Shown here: positions 17,009-26,568 of the stretch, piece by piece
Position numbering within the stretch: position 1 is the first letter of the stretch
How the letters are laid out: every line of letters starts with the position of its first letter
Assembly (NCBI GenBank): GCA_046331425.1
Contig: JAXLQU010000006.1
Location: forward strand, 120,023 to 184,022
Length of the DNA: 64,000 nt
Source: JANNUT01 sp046331425
GTDB lineage: Bacteria > Acidobacteriota > Polarisedimenticolia > J045
Direction of reading: 5' to 3'
Translations under genes and position numbers: made by a program
Notes under the pieces: model-generated
Told to the model about the DNA's origin: nothing
Seen by the model: the letters and a program-made list of their open reading frames with translations, nothing else
The model's database searches: none

Positions 17009-19603
17009 ATGTCCAAGAAAAACCTGATCATCATGCTCGTCGTTCTCGCCGCGGCAGTCGCCGGTCTTCTGCGCGCCGACTCGTTTAGAACCGTGGTCCT
17101 GCGCGAGGTTCTCGGTGCCAGTACAGCGCTCGGCGGGAGATTCGATGCCCTCGCCTCACGGCTCGACCAACTCGGCCTCAACCGATCCGAGAATCCGGTG
17201 CACCTTCAACAGCCAATCGAGGGTGACTTCCGCATCGAGCTGATGCAGCGGTTCGCCAACCAAGGGGTGATCAGCGTGATCGAGCCGGGTGGGCAGGCGC
17301 TCGCCGCGGAGTTGGACAACACCCTGGTCGCGATGTTCCGCCATGAAGCGCGCATTCCATTCGGGCTATCGGTATCGCGACGACGCGAAGTCGACCGCAC
17401 GGTATTCGATGTGCTGTTTGTCAACCAACTCGATCGCCCCCTGGAAGACGTGAGCGTGCAGTTGGTGGCGTCGATCATGGAGGGGCCGGTGGAAGCACTG
17501 TCGCAACCGGCGCTCGCCAGTGGGCCCCTACGGCACACGGTCAGGCTGCTTCCCGAAAAGTACGGAGCGAGTGTGATCGGATCGGTGGCCGCACATCAGG
17601 AGTTGCACACGACGGTCGCCACCGTTGACGGCGATATCCCGGCTCAATCAGCCCCTCACTTCTACTTGATCGTCACCTATCAGGGAGAGGGCGGCGTGCG
17701 CGCCGTGCTCTCCGATCCTGAACGTGGCCCGCAACCGAGAAACGCCGAACGGCAGATCGATGACACTTCCGAGTGTTACGACAAGGAACCGGCGACGCTC
17801 GTCGATACCGACGCGGTGACCTGCAACTGGGACGATTGCCAGTACATCCGCGGTCGAAAGATCTTGGTTCAAACGGATGAGTTCGTGGCGCGCAAAGACA
17901 TCGACCGCAACGGAATTGGGTACGACTCGTTCGTGTCGATTCACGACATCGGAACGGGTCAATCGCGTCTACTCACGAAGGGGTTCATCTGGCACACCCG
18001 CGACGACCTGGCGGCAATCAGTACCGAGCAAGGTATCAGGATCTTGCGGATCTCCGACGAGAGCATCGGACCACCTCAACAGTTGACCGATGTCCGCGTT
18101 CAGGACCCGTGGGCGTTTGGCTTCGCCTACGAAGGGAGCGTCGGAGAAGACTTGAATGGAGATGGAGTCCTCGATGACGATGTGTTGCAAGCGTACGACA
18201 CGAGAACCGGCGTTTGGACAAATACCGGGTTTGAAGCCAGTGAGGTCGAAACGTCGAATCGGGCCGTCTGGCTCTCAACCCTCGAGTCAGGGCGCGGTGG
18301 GATTGGCGTCGATCTGAACAGCGACGGGGACTACAGCGATCGAGTGCTTCGATACATACCGTTCGATGGGTCGAACCTTGGAACCGAGGCCGTCAACACA
18401 CGGGTTGCTATCGAGCAGATCTACAGCGCTAGCGAGGACGTAGCGTACTGCGGCAGCCCTCGGCCAAATTTCTTGGACGCTCTGCTCTATCAAATCAGGA
18501 CCGACACTGCGGAATCGTTCTCGCGTACTTCGCTTGCGCTCCACGGCACCAAGGCGGCGATTCGCACAGCGGAATCTGGACGTATCGTGGTGCGTGACTT
18601 CGCTACCGGTGAGTCCGTCGATCTGGGCGAACACCCGATGAGCGTTGCTGTGCTCGACGACGCGGGGGTCACCGGCTATCAGGTACAACCTAACGGTTGG
18701 GAAATGCGCATCGGTTTTGTGTCATTCGATGAACCGAGCGAGACCCGCTGGGTTGGCGCCAGCCATTGGGCCGGCTTCACCAGCAGCAACGGTGTGATCT
18801 CCTGGCACAACGACGTGCAGACCGACTGTTACCCCGACTATGGATTCTGGATGGAGTACCACCGAATCAAGCAGAACAAGACCTACCGAACCGACCTCGC
18901 CAGCTACAAGTACTCGCACGGAACCGCCACTCCCGACCTGCTCGCGATCAATCGCACCGGACCCGGAAGCAGGCCGCGCTCCGACCTTTCGCTGCCATTT
19001 CCCGAGCGACTGCTCTCGTACCTGCTCTTTCCGTGCGAGAGCCTCGACGACGTCGTGCGCCGGCTTGATCTTTCGGCGTTCGATTCACCGGCCTCTCGCG
19101 CCCAACTCGAACGTGAGTTGGCGACCGCAGTAGCGCTGCAGCACAGCGGCCGCGTCCAAGCCACCGCGAGGTCAGCGTGCGGTTTGTATCGCAAACTCAA
19201 CACGCCAGGCAGCTACGGCCTTGCACCTCGATCGGCCGAGCTGCTGCGAAGTTGTCTGCTGAGCAGCACGATCGCGCTTGGTCTGTCGGGTGATGAGTCG
19301 GTCTGCGGCCACGTCGACAACTGCCCTGGAGTGCCGAACCCGATGCAAGACGACCTCGACCATGATGGAATCGGCGGCGCCTGTGACGTCTGCCCTTCCA
19401 CCGCCGACCCGCAGCAACTCGATTCCGATGGCGACGGTTTCGGCGATGCCTGCGATGCGTGTCCGTCGCTCTTCGAGTTCGATAGCTACGACTACGAAGG
19501 TGATGGCGTGGGGGGCAACTGTGACAACTGCCTCTACGACAGCAACCCCGACCAGGCGGACTCGGATGGGGACGGGATTGGCGACGCGTGCGATCGGTAC
19601 TGA
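17009..19603 (+). CDS. Secreted protein with C-terminal thrombospondin type-3 calcium-binding repeats
   Basis: The 864-residue product starts MSKKNLIIMLVVLAAAVAGLL, a signal anchor or signal peptide after a GGAGGGAGC ribosome site. The large middle region (about 40-720) is beta-rich and not recognised. It contains paired short motifs such as DIDRNGIGYDSFV, DLNGDGVLDDDVL and DLNSDGDYSDRVL, which look like calcium loops between propeller-type strands. The last 100 residues are thrombospondin-3 repeats: CGHVDNCPGVPNP, DHDGIGGACD, DSDGDGFGDACD, YEGDGVGGNCD, DSDGDGIGDACDRY. Such repeats bind many Ca ions and often end secreted or outer-membrane proteins. A longer frame from 16820 lacks a ribosome site. 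Its function is unknown. Confidence 0.8.
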   Translation: MSKKNLIIMLVVLAAAVAGLLRADSFRTVVLREVLGASTALGGRFDALASRLDQLGLNRSENPVHLQQPIEGDFRIELMQRFANQGVISVIEPGGQALAAELDNTLVAMFRHEARIPFGLSVSRRREVDRTVFDVLFVNQLDRPLEDVSVQLVASIMEGPVEALSQPALASGPLRHTVRLLPEKYGASVIGSVAAHQELHTTVATVDGDIPAQSAPHFYLIVTYQGEGGVRAVLSDPERGPQPRNAERQIDDTSECYDKEPATLVDTDAVTCNWDDCQYIRGRKILVQTDEFVARKDIDRNGIGYDSFVSIHDIGTGQSRLLTKGFIWHTRDDLAAISTEQGIRILRISDESIGPPQQLTDVRVQDPWAFGFAYEGSVGEDLNGDGVLDDDVLQAYDTRTGVWTNTGFEASEVETSNRAVWLSTLESGRGGIGVDLNSDGDYSDRVLRYIPFDGSNLGTEAVNTRVAIEQIYSASEDVAYCGSPRPNFLDALLYQIRTDTAESFSRTSLALHGTKAAIRTAESGRIVVRDFATGESVDLGEHPMSVAVLDDAGVTGYQVQPNGWEMRIGFVSFDEPSETRWVGASHWAGFTSSNGVISWHNDVQTDCYPDYGFWMEYHRIKQNKTYRTDLASYKYSHGTATPDLLAINRTGPGSRPRSDLSLPFPERLLSYLLFPCESLDDVVRRLDLSAFDSPASRAQLERELATAVALQHSGRVQATARSACGLYRKLNTPGSYGLAPRSAELLRSCLLSSTIALGLSGDESVCGHVDNCPGVPNPMQDDLDHDGIGGACDVCPSTADPQQLDSDGDGFGDACDACPSLFEFDSYDYEGDGVGGNCDNCLYDSNPDQADSDGDGIGDACDRY

Positions 19604-19705
19604 TTCATTGGGGTGAATCCGATCGCGGTTGCAAGGCGGTTCGAATTGCTGCGGATCGATTTCGCGAAACCCCTTCTGTGCGACAACCCATAGGCACCTG
19701 AAAGT

Positions 19706-20983
19706 TCAAGGGAAGGGCCCGTCGAGGTCATCGAACACGGTCTCGCTGGGTCTGTCCTCGACGGGGATCCAATTCGACTCCCACTCATCTGGCGGCGGGT
19801 CCGCGTAGGACCATTCGTCATACGCGTGAGCGCGAGTCGCATCGATTCGGGCGAGATGGTCATAGGCAGCGGCAGCGAGCCTTGGCTGCCACCAGTCGAG
19901 TTCGTATCCGCCGTCGGCGATCCAGCCCTCTCGGATCAGGCCAGCCCAGAGATGGCGGAGCAGCACCGGGTTTCGTTCTGGCGGCCATTGCAGTTCGGAG
20001 ACACGCGACCACAACAAACGGGCGCTGCGGATGACGTGCGCAGTACTCGAGAGCTGCTCAGTTACCTCGCTCCGCCGATCGGATCGAGCCTGCAGTAGCG
20101 CGGCGATCAACGGCCGGACAGCCTCGAGATTGTTTCCGCTTCTGAGAATTGCCTCGATACCACGGCAGGCCGAGCCTTGCAGTTCCGCAGGAAGTGCCTC
20201 GAATGGCAAGTTGATCGTGACTCGAAACCGACTCGACTGAGGGCCTGCCTTCAGCGCTATTGCAACGAGCCGGTCAACTTCTTTCGCGGTGAGCAGCGGG
20301 AAGAGCTTCTCGGTTTTGAACTCCCGCTTCGCTCTCGTACTCGTCGGGATGATCTGTGTCGCCACACCCTCGTGCGCGAAGACGTGCAGACCGAACGGCC
20401 AGAGCTCCGGGTCCTCGGCCACGGCGAGCCCCCACTCGGCAATCCGACGCGGCGAAATCACCGGTGCATCGAGGATCTCTGCCGCACGCCGCACGAATTC
20501 GTCGAACTGGAGTCGACAGGAGTTGGACCTGCAGTGGTCGTCGTACTGCCGTACAGAGTTGCCGCCTGGGTAGGCGCGAATCGTGTACGTCCCGCGCCTC
20601 GTCGGAAGGCCCTTCTCGAACGAGTAGTCTTCGGGGACGACGATCGAGTCGCCTGGCTGTAGACCCAGCTTGGCGCCGAAGAGAACCTCGCTGATGCGAG
20701 CCGTGATTCGCAGATGTCCAGACCGCCGGCTCGATCGCGAACTTGAAGCTGTTTTTTGCGGATCTTCAGGGACCCTCGACAGTCCATCAGACCCGATCTG
20801 CGGCTCGAAAGGAATGTAACTCAGCCCCTCGTGAATGGCGTAGGCGATCGGTTCGGCCAACACCATCGCATCGACTTCGACAAGCTCATCCCAGAGTGGC
20901 CGCGATCGCGGTAGGCAGTGTGCCGGCAAGCACGCCAGAAAAAGCGCAGCGAGTGCGATCGAAAGCTGCAGATTCCAGCGCAT
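19706..20983 (-). CDS. Secreted protein of unknown function, tandem paralogue A
   Basis: The 425-residue product has a signal peptide (MRWNLQLSIALAALFLACLPAHC) after a CCGGAG ribosome site. It is clearly homologous to the next gene upstream and has the same length. Shared blocks include LVAIALKAGPQSSRF, TINLPFEALPAEL, LRHLWAGLIREGWI, LDWWQPRLAAAAYDHL and PPDEWESNW near the C-terminus. I do not recognise a known domain. The conserved helical region ending in GW-I-x-DG-x-Y may form a repeat-like alpha domain. The long frame reaching 21193 would overlap the upstream paralogue's stop region and lacks support. The two genes are 137 bases apart. Confidence 0.72.
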   Translation of the reverse strand: MRWNLQLSIALAALFLACLPAHCLPRSRPLWDELVEVDAMVLAEPIAYAIHEGLSYIPFEPQIGSDGLSRVPEDPQKTASSSRSSRRSGHLRITARISEVLFGAKLGLQPGDSIVVPEDYSFEKGLPTRRGTYTIRAYPGGNSVRQYDDHCRSNSCRLQFDEFVRRAAEILDAPVISPRRIAEWGLAVAEDPELWPFGLHVFAHEGVATQIIPTSTRAKREFKTEKLFPLLTAKEVDRLVAIALKAGPQSSRFRVTINLPFEALPAELQGSACRGIEAILRSGNNLEAVRPLIAALLQARSDRRSEVTEQLSSTAHVIRSARLLWSRVSELQWPPERNPVLLRHLWAGLIREGWIADGGYELDWWQPRLAAAAYDHLARIDATRAHAYDEWSYADPPPDEWESNWIPVEDRPSETVFDDLDGPFP

Positions 20984-21120
20984 CGCTACTCCGGTGCATT
21001 CGTGTCGAAAAGGAACGGGTAGCCACGTGGCAGCGTAGGACTCGATGATGCCAAGTCGGTGATTTTCGGTATGTGACGAGAGTGCCGCCCCGATGGTACT
21101 CGTCTCGGTCGAGAGCGAAG

Positions 21121-22398
21121 TCACTTGTCGACCTCGATCGACTGTTCTGCCTCGCCTTCCCCTGCGGACTTGGCCGACCAGCGCGATTCCCATTCGTCCG
21201 GCGGGCGCTCTGCGGAGTCACCATCATCCACGCCGTCGGGATCGACACTCCATTCCCAGTCGAGAAGATCGAAGTGTTCGAATGCCGCGGCGGCGAGGTC
21301 CGGCTGCCACCACGCGATGTCGTAGCGACCATCGGGGATCCACCCTTCCTGAATCAGACTCGCCCACGCATGGCGAAGCAGCGGGAGGTTCTTCCCTTCG
21401 TCGACTTGCAGATCATTGATCCGCAGCCAAAGCGTGCGTGCGCTGCGAGCGACTGGCCCATCCTCTGGTTGATAGGCCTCTTCGAGCGCCTTTTGATATG
21501 AGTCGGCGTGCATGAAGACGAGCCTCTCGATCAAGGCCTGAGCATGAGCAAGGTCCCCACCGATTTCGAGGATCGTCTCGACCTCGTGGTGTGCGGCGGC
21601 GAGGAGCTCTGCGGGAACCCGTTCGAACGGCAGATTGATCGTCGCCAGGAAGCGCTCCGAGTGGGGCCCAGCCTCGAGTGCGAGCTCGACCAGGTGAGCG
21701 ATCTCCTTCTCGGTCAAGAGCTCGAAAAGCCTCTCGACGTGCACCTTCTGCTCTCCATCGATGCCGGTGGAAGGGAGCGCCGTGACCTTCGCTTGCGTCG
21801 CGAGCGTTACCAACCCGGCTGACCACAAGTCGTCGTCCGCTGCGAGCGACAGACTCCAGTCCGCGACCGCTCGTAGTGAGACTTCCGGCGACTCAAGCAG
21901 CTTTGCAGCGCGGCGGACGAAGGCGCCGAAGCGTTCTCGGCAGGAAGCGGAATCGCACCATTGATCTAGCGGATATAGAAAGACCCTGCCTTCTGCAGTG
22001 CTGGCGGAAAACGTGTGACGAACGTCCAGAGGCTCCTCGGGAGCCCTGGAGTTGTACTGCTGGAGTAGAAGCGCTCCTGGTTGCAGCGTTTGGTTCGAAC
22101 CTCGAACGACTTCGTCGAGCTTGATCGTCACCTGTAAGACATTCACCGTTTCCCTCACGGTCTCGATTCGTGGGATTGCAGGGCTTCCCTCCTCATCGCC
22201 ATCGACCACGGCTTCGACGACCTGGCGCTCCACCACCGTCTGTCGAACATCCCTGGCAACTTCTGCGCCGATCACGAGCGCCTCGGCCCTCTCGAGCATC
22301 TCCCACAGGTTGCTCTCGCGGAGGCCGCAGCAGCGCGACGCATCCCACGACAATCCAAGCAAGGCCACCGCGACCGTGACGACTTGACCTCGGCGCAT
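21121..22398 (-). CDS. Secreted protein of unknown function, tandem paralogue B
   Basis: The 425-residue product starts MRRGQVVTVAVALLGLSWDASRCC after a strong GGAGGAACG ribosome site. The N-terminal half resembles a small beta domain (MLERAEALVIGAEVARDVR...LQVTIKLDEVVRGSN), as in paralogue A. The C-terminal half shares LVELALEAGPHSERF, TINLPFERVPAEL, LRHAWASLIQEGWI, IAWWQPDLAAAAFEHF and PPDEWESRW. The pair therefore arose by tandem duplication, with sequences diverged well beyond recent copying. No enzyme motif is visible. Both could act on, or assemble with, the thrombospondin-3 protein that is convergent with them, but only position suggests this. Confidence 0.72.
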   Translation of the reverse strand: MRRGQVVTVAVALLGLSWDASRCCGLRESNLWEMLERAEALVIGAEVARDVRQTVVERQVVEAVVDGDEEGSPAIPRIETVRETVNVLQVTIKLDEVVRGSNQTLQPGALLLQQYNSRAPEEPLDVRHTFSASTAEGRVFLYPLDQWCDSASCRERFGAFVRRAAKLLESPEVSLRAVADWSLSLAADDDLWSAGLVTLATQAKVTALPSTGIDGEQKVHVERLFELLTEKEIAHLVELALEAGPHSERFLATINLPFERVPAELLAAAHHEVETILEIGGDLAHAQALIERLVFMHADSYQKALEEAYQPEDGPVARSARTLWLRINDLQVDEGKNLPLLRHAWASLIQEGWIPDGRYDIAWWQPDLAAAAFEHFDLLDWEWSVDPDGVDDGDSAERPPDEWESRWSAKSAGEGEAEQSIEVDK

Positions 22399-22856
22399 CG
22401 TTCCTCCAGGCCAAGAGAGTGCCCTCGCTTGGTAAGGGAAGCAGTGACGCCTGAAGCGACTCTGCCGAGTCCGCACAACCACGTGTCGCGGAGCGGATGC
22501 CGCGGGAACTGGGTCTCGCGGACTGCGTGCCCCGCCAGCCGTGAACTGGCAAGGGACACAGCGACACCACACCACATGCTCGGCGCGGGAGAGCGGCGTT
22601 CACCGGTGACGGCTTGGCGATGGCGAAGTCGGACTGTTCGTGACCGTACTCGAGGCGGCGGTGCCCGTGCAGATCGGATTGCAGGTCCCGCTGGCGCGCC
22701 GGCGTAACGACCCTCGGGGACGAGCAGTGTGTAGTCGTCGCGCCTGTCGTCAATCGATTTGCACCGGCCGTCCGAGGCAATGAACGTAACCGGTGCGTCA
22801 GTGGCACCGGCTCACTTGGTTCGCGTCAATGGCCTTCCGCGGATTGCCTGAACATG
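22399..22856. other. 458-bp intergenic region without a recognisable gene
   Basis: All frames are broken or show only composition-driven open stretches with no ribosome site. It is upstream of paralogue B and downstream of the CreD-like gene, so it should hold the promoter of paralogue B. I see no clear -35/-10 pair, RNA gene or repeat. Confidence 0.5.
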
Positions 22857-24152
22857 TCATGAGAGCCCCGCTTCGGGCGCGACGGGAGAACCCTGGCCAC
22901 GCGAGGTGTCGATCTCACTCCAGCGAGTTCTGCCTGTCAGTTGCATCAGAGCAAACAGTGTCAGGACGCCACCGATCGTGACGATCAACCCCGTGAACCC
23001 TTCGAGGAAGTGCGCCCAGGAGAAGAACACCAAGTAGACGAGCTGGCTCACGCCAGCCTCGATTGCCGCAAATCGTAACCCCACAACCAGTCGCAGATAG
23101 CTGATCACCAAGAAAACCGACACGATCGAGGCCACGATGAACGCCGGCACCACGTCGATATGGTCCACCGAGTACGCAAACAACAGATGAAAGGCGAAGA
23201 ATGCTGCGCCGAGAAACAGATAGTTCATTGGATGCAGCTCGATCCTTTTCATCAGCGTGATCACAAACATCCATACGAAAAAGAAGAACAAGCAGACCGG
23301 TGCGAAATAGGTCATCTCGGCGGCAAGCGGGCCCGGGTTGATCCGCCGCGGCATTTCCATTCCGATCGCGAAGCCGGAGATCAAGTTGTCCGAAACCCAA
23401 CGCAGCTTCCAGCCTGCACCCACCCGCTCACGTGTCTGCGGCGAAATCGTCCCGGCTGGATAGTCGATCGCGGAGAAATCTGTCGTGAGTGCAAGCTCGA
23501 AATTCTTCACACGATTCACATTCTTGCCGAAGGAGTAGCGCCATCCATCCAGCCCGCGCGAGGCATAGGCAACGGTGAACGGAACACGACTGCCCTTCGT
23601 CACCGGCACACGCGCTCGCACAACTTTGACGCCACCGTCATCGACCGGAACGATCGAGGGGTCCATCACGCCGTTCACCTCGAAGCGGAATCGATCGTAG
23701 ATCGCAAGCGTGGTTGGAAACCGATACGTGATCTCGACGGCACCGGCTTGATCGCTGTCATGTACATAGAGGTAGTCGGCCTCGAAGTCGACGCCGTACG
23801 TCGAATACCACAAGAGTCCCTTCTTGCGTTGCTCGAGGGACAGGCCGACCGCGATCTTGGACCCGTCGAGAATCTGCGGCTCCTCCACTTCGACCTCACG
23901 CTCACGGGTCACGAGGGACTTCTGTTTGGTCACAGGATCCTCGACAGTCTCCGTGTCGGTAACCTTCTGCGGCCGCAGAAACCGGATCTCGGGCGACGTC
24001 TGTTCCTGTTGATCACCCCACAGCGCGGCGACCTCGTTCTTGAGCCGGTCGTCGGTATTCCAGGTTCTGTGGAGCACGCTTCCAGCCAGAACGAACCAGG
24101 CTGCGGTCAATCCCAGGAAGATAACGATGATCGCGATCATGCGGTGCAACAT
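22857..24152 (-). CDS. creD: CreD-family inner membrane protein
   Basis: The 431-residue product has an N-terminal membrane segment (MIAIIVIFLGLTAAWFVL), a large periplasmic domain (about 30-285), and then a cluster of about five membrane helices. The cluster contains the CreD signature LMKRIELHPMNYLFLGAAFF. In E. coli the CreBC two-component system induces creD, and CreD affects envelope integrity and colicin or beta-lactam responses. Here the gene is divergent from an OmpR-type regulator and a sensor kinase, so the complete CreBCD set is preserved in a split arrangement. The assignment to CreD is by the conserved Pro-Met-Asn-Tyr region and topology; physiological equivalence is inferred. 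Confidence 0.85.
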   Translation of the reverse strand: MLHRMIAIIVIFLGLTAAWFVLAGSVLHRTWNTDDRLKNEVAALWGDQQEQTSPEIRFLRPQKVTDTETVEDPVTKQKSLVTREREVEVEEPQILDGSKIAVGLSLEQRKKGLLWYSTYGVDFEADYLYVHDSDQAGAVEITYRFPTTLAIYDRFRFEVNGVMDPSIVPVDDGGVKVVRARVPVTKGSRVPFTVAYASRGLDGWRYSFGKNVNRVKNFELALTTDFSAIDYPAGTISPQTRERVGAGWKLRWVSDNLISGFAIGMEMPRRINPGPLAAEMTYFAPVCLFFFFVWMFVITLMKRIELHPMNYLFLGAAFFAFHLLFAYSVDHIDVVPAFIVASIVSVFLVISYLRLVVGLRFAAIEAGVSQLVYLVFFSWAHFLEGFTGLIVTIGGVLTLFALMQLTGRTRWSEIDTSRGQGSPVAPEAGLS

Positions 24153-24224
24153 TGAAGTCTCCTTGTCACAGCCAGACAGTGCGCCGCAACGTTGCGCTGC
24201 GAGTGCCTACTTCCAGGAGAGTTC

Positions 24225-24262
24225 GTGCAGATTCCGTGCAGAGGGCAATCCGGCCCTAATAT
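24225..24262 (+). promoter_or_regulatory. Direct-repeat activator site with extended -10 for the creB-like gene
   Basis: GTGCAGA occurs at 24225-24231 and 24236-24242, an 11-bp period typical of tandem OmpR/PhoB-family sites. A perfect -10 (TAATAT, 24257-24262) lies 14 bp downstream, and no -35 hexamer is present where the repeats sit. The ATG at 24270 starts about 7 bases after the -10, so the transcript may be leaderless. No ribosome site is visible. Autoregulation by the adjacent regulator is inferred. Confidence 0.5.
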
Positions 24263-24269
24263 TCCCGGC

Positions 24270-24965
24270 ATGAGTCGCCCGACTACCGTCCTGATCGCCG
24301 ACGACGATCCTCACATTCGCGAGGTCGTTCGATTTGCGCTGCGTCGCGAGAATATCGAGTGCGTGGAAGCAGGCGATGGCGCGGAGGCCCTTCGACTCGT
24401 TACCGAATCCAAGCCCGACCTGCTGATCCTCGACATCCTGATGCCCGAGTTGGATGGGACCGAGGTTTGTCGACACGTCCGCCTCCGGTCGAATGTGCCG
24501 ATCCTCTTTCTCTCATCGAAGTCCGATGAGATCGACAAGGTAGTCGGCTTGGAGATCGGCGCCGACGACTACGTCGCGAAGCCGTTCAGCCCGCGCGAAC
24601 TCGTGGCACGCGTGCGGGCGTTATTGCGACGATCCCATGCGGCTCCACACGAACCGGTGGCGAGGTCGGTCATGACACGCGGCAGGTTGAGCCTCGACCT
24701 CGACCAGCACCAAGCCACGTGGGACAACAAACAGGTGTCGCTCACGGCTGTCGAGTTCAGCCTGCTGAGGGTGATGCTCGCGCGCCCAGGCCACGTGTTC
24801 TCACGCGAGGCGCTGATGGACGCCGCCTACAAAGAGCCGACACACGTTTCGGATCGAACGATCGACAGCCACGTGCGGCGGATTCGCGACAAGTTCGCTG
24901 AGGCTGGCGGTGAGCCACTCGAAACCGTGCGCGGAGTCGGGTACCGGGTAGGAACCTGTGCCTGA
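24270..24965 (+). CDS. creB: OmpR-family response regulator (CreB-like)
   Basis: The 231-residue product has a receiver domain (residues 5-118) with acidic pocket ADDDPHIREV, phospho-acceptor Asp55 in LLILDILMPELDG, and the conserved Lys in VAKPFSPREL. The C-terminal winged helix (about 135-228) has LTAVEFSLLRVMLARPG, VFSREALMDAAY and DRTIDSHVRRIRDKF. The start at 24270 directly follows the -10 element. Upstream in-frame ATG codons lie inside the promoter. The stop overlaps the kinase start by eight bases, so the two are co-translated. The CreB name rests on its kinase partner and the divergent CreD gene; the domain architecture alone would fit any OmpR-type regulator. Confidence 0.88.
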   Translation: MSRPTTVLIADDDPHIREVVRFALRRENIECVEAGDGAEALRLVTESKPDLLILDILMPELDGTEVCRHVRLRSNVPILFLSSKSDEIDKVVGLEIGADDYVAKPFSPRELVARVRALLRRSHAAPHEPVARSVMTRGRLSLDLDQHQATWDNKQVSLTAVEFSLLRVMLARPGHVFSREALMDAAYKEPTHVSDRTIDSHVRRIRDKFAEAGGEPLETVRGVGYRVGTCA

Positions 24966-26535
24966 CACCGCGAGCGTGCGTTGGTATCCGCGGCTTCGCA
25001 CCATTTTGTTGATCGTCAATCTGCTGATCTTGCTGCTGCCGCTTGGACTCGTCGCCATGCTGCACCTTTACGAGAACGAACTCGTCAGGGGAACCGAGGC
25101 GCAACTGCTCACCCAAGGTGCGCTCGTTCGCGAAGCGTATCGCCGCGAACTCGGCCCGCCTCAACCGATCGAGCCGCTCGATGAAGAGACACTGCGCGCC
25201 GCCTCGCCGCGGATCGACCTGCAACGTGATCGCATCCTGCCACCGGCGGCGCCAGCGCAGCCCGCGACAACGGAGGTTGATGTCGCCGCGGCGGCCGCCG
25301 GGTTGCGAATCACAACCGTGCTCCAAGCAGCATCGCGCGAGACGCTTTCCGGAGTTCGTGTGGTCGATCGCCACGGCATCGTGGTCGCCACGTCGGGAAG
25401 CGAAGCTGGGCTTTCGCTCGCCGATCGCACAGAGGTCGCTGCTGCGCTCAGGGGGCAGCGCGTGAGCCTTCTTCGCGCACGAACCCCCGCGTCTGGGCGG
25501 CCGGCGCTCGAGTCGATGAGCCGAGGTCAGCGCTACCGAGTCTTCGTGGCGCTTCCAGTGCGTGTCGGAGACGAGGTTGTCGGCGCTGTGATTCTTTCGC
25601 GTACTCCGATGGACATTTCAAAAGCGCTGTGGCTCAACCGCCGACCACTGCTGCTCGCCGCTGCTATTTTGCTTGGCGTGGTGGTGGGGATCAGCCTGCT
25701 CGTCTCGCTGACCGTAGCACGACCGCTTCACGCGCTTGTGGAGCAGGCCCGTCGCGCGGAAGCGGGAGAGAAAGGTGCAGTACGCGAGGTCGATCGCCCC
25801 GGGATTGCCGAGATCGCGCAACTCTCAGCGGGCCTTGCCAGCATGGCTCGCACGCTCGAACAACGGGGTGACTACATCCGCAGTTTTGCCGATCACGTGT
25901 CACACGAGTTCAAGACGCCGCTCACCACGATTCGCGGCGCGATGGAACTGCTTCACGACCACAACGCCACAATGACCGAGGACGAACGCAGCCGATTTCT
26001 TGGGAGCGTCTCGCAAGCCGGTGCTCGACTCGAGCATCTGGTGCAGCGGTTGATCGATTTTGCCCACGCCGACGTGGCCAAACCGGGCGGCGGTTCGTGC
26101 AACGCGAGGGTCGTTGCCGACTCGGTTGCCGCGCGCCTTCGTGAAACCGGCCTCTCGGTGGAGGTCGAAGGACCTTCCGTATCGATCGCCATGGAGGAGC
26201 CGGTTCTTGACGGTGTGCTGACCTCGCTGCTGGAGAATTCGCGCACGCATGGCGGCAACGCGGTCGAGACTTCGGTGCAGATTGTTGTCGACGACAACTT
26301 CGTGGTGATCGATGTAGCCGATACCGGTTCCGGCGTCTCGCATGCGAACGCGGCAAAGCTGTTCACGCCGTTCTTCACGACCGCGCGAGAACGTGGCGGG
26401 AGTGGACTGGGCCTTGCCATCGCGCGCTCGCTGGTGGAAGCGCACGGCGGCTCTCTCGAACTGGTGGCTCCAGGTCCCGGGCCGGTGTTCCGGATTCGAT
26501 GCCGGCGCGCCGGCGGGGTCGCGGCGGCCCGCTGA
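24958..26535 (+). CDS. creC: Membrane sensor histidine kinase (CreC-like)
   Basis: The 525-residue product starts at a GTG overlapping the regulator gene. TM1 is at about 15-36. A sensory domain (about 37-225) includes a single-Cache-like segment (VRVVDRHGIVVATSGSEAG). TM2 is at about 230-250, followed by HAMP. The dimerisation/phosphotransfer helix has His316 in HVSHEFKTPLTTIRG. The ATPase domain has an N-box (LLENSRTHGG), a G1 box (DVADTGSGVS) and a G2 box (GGSGLGLAIARSLVEAHGG). The order is that of CreC-like kinases, which control CreD expression. The ligand cannot be told. A short gap separates it from a convergent lipoprotein gene. Confidence 0.88.
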   Translation: MPDTASVRWYPRLRTILLIVNLLILLLPLGLVAMLHLYENELVRGTEAQLLTQGALVREAYRRELGPPQPIEPLDEETLRAASPRIDLQRDRILPPAAPAQPATTEVDVAAAAAGLRITTVLQAASRETLSGVRVVDRHGIVVATSGSEAGLSLADRTEVAAALRGQRVSLLRARTPASGRPALESMSRGQRYRVFVALPVRVGDEVVGAVILSRTPMDISKALWLNRRPLLLAAAILLGVVVGISLLVSLTVARPLHALVEQARRAEAGEKGAVREVDRPGIAEIAQLSAGLASMARTLEQRGDYIRSFADHVSHEFKTPLTTIRGAMELLHDHNATMTEDERSRFLGSVSQAGARLEHLVQRLIDFAHADVAKPGGGSCNARVVADSVAARLRETGLSVEVEGPSVSIAMEEPVLDGVLTSLLENSRTHGGNAVETSVQIVVDDNFVVIDVADTGSGVSHANAAKLFTPFFTTARERGGSGLGLAIARSLVEAHGGSLELVAPGPGPVFRIRCRRAGGVAAAR

Positions 26536-26568
26536 AGCAGTTCAAGCGTGCGCAGCCAGGGATGGTCT

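Noticed and set aside
19604..19705. tRNA-like GGTTCGAATT near 19640
   Set aside because: No acceptor or anticodon arms can be folded around it.
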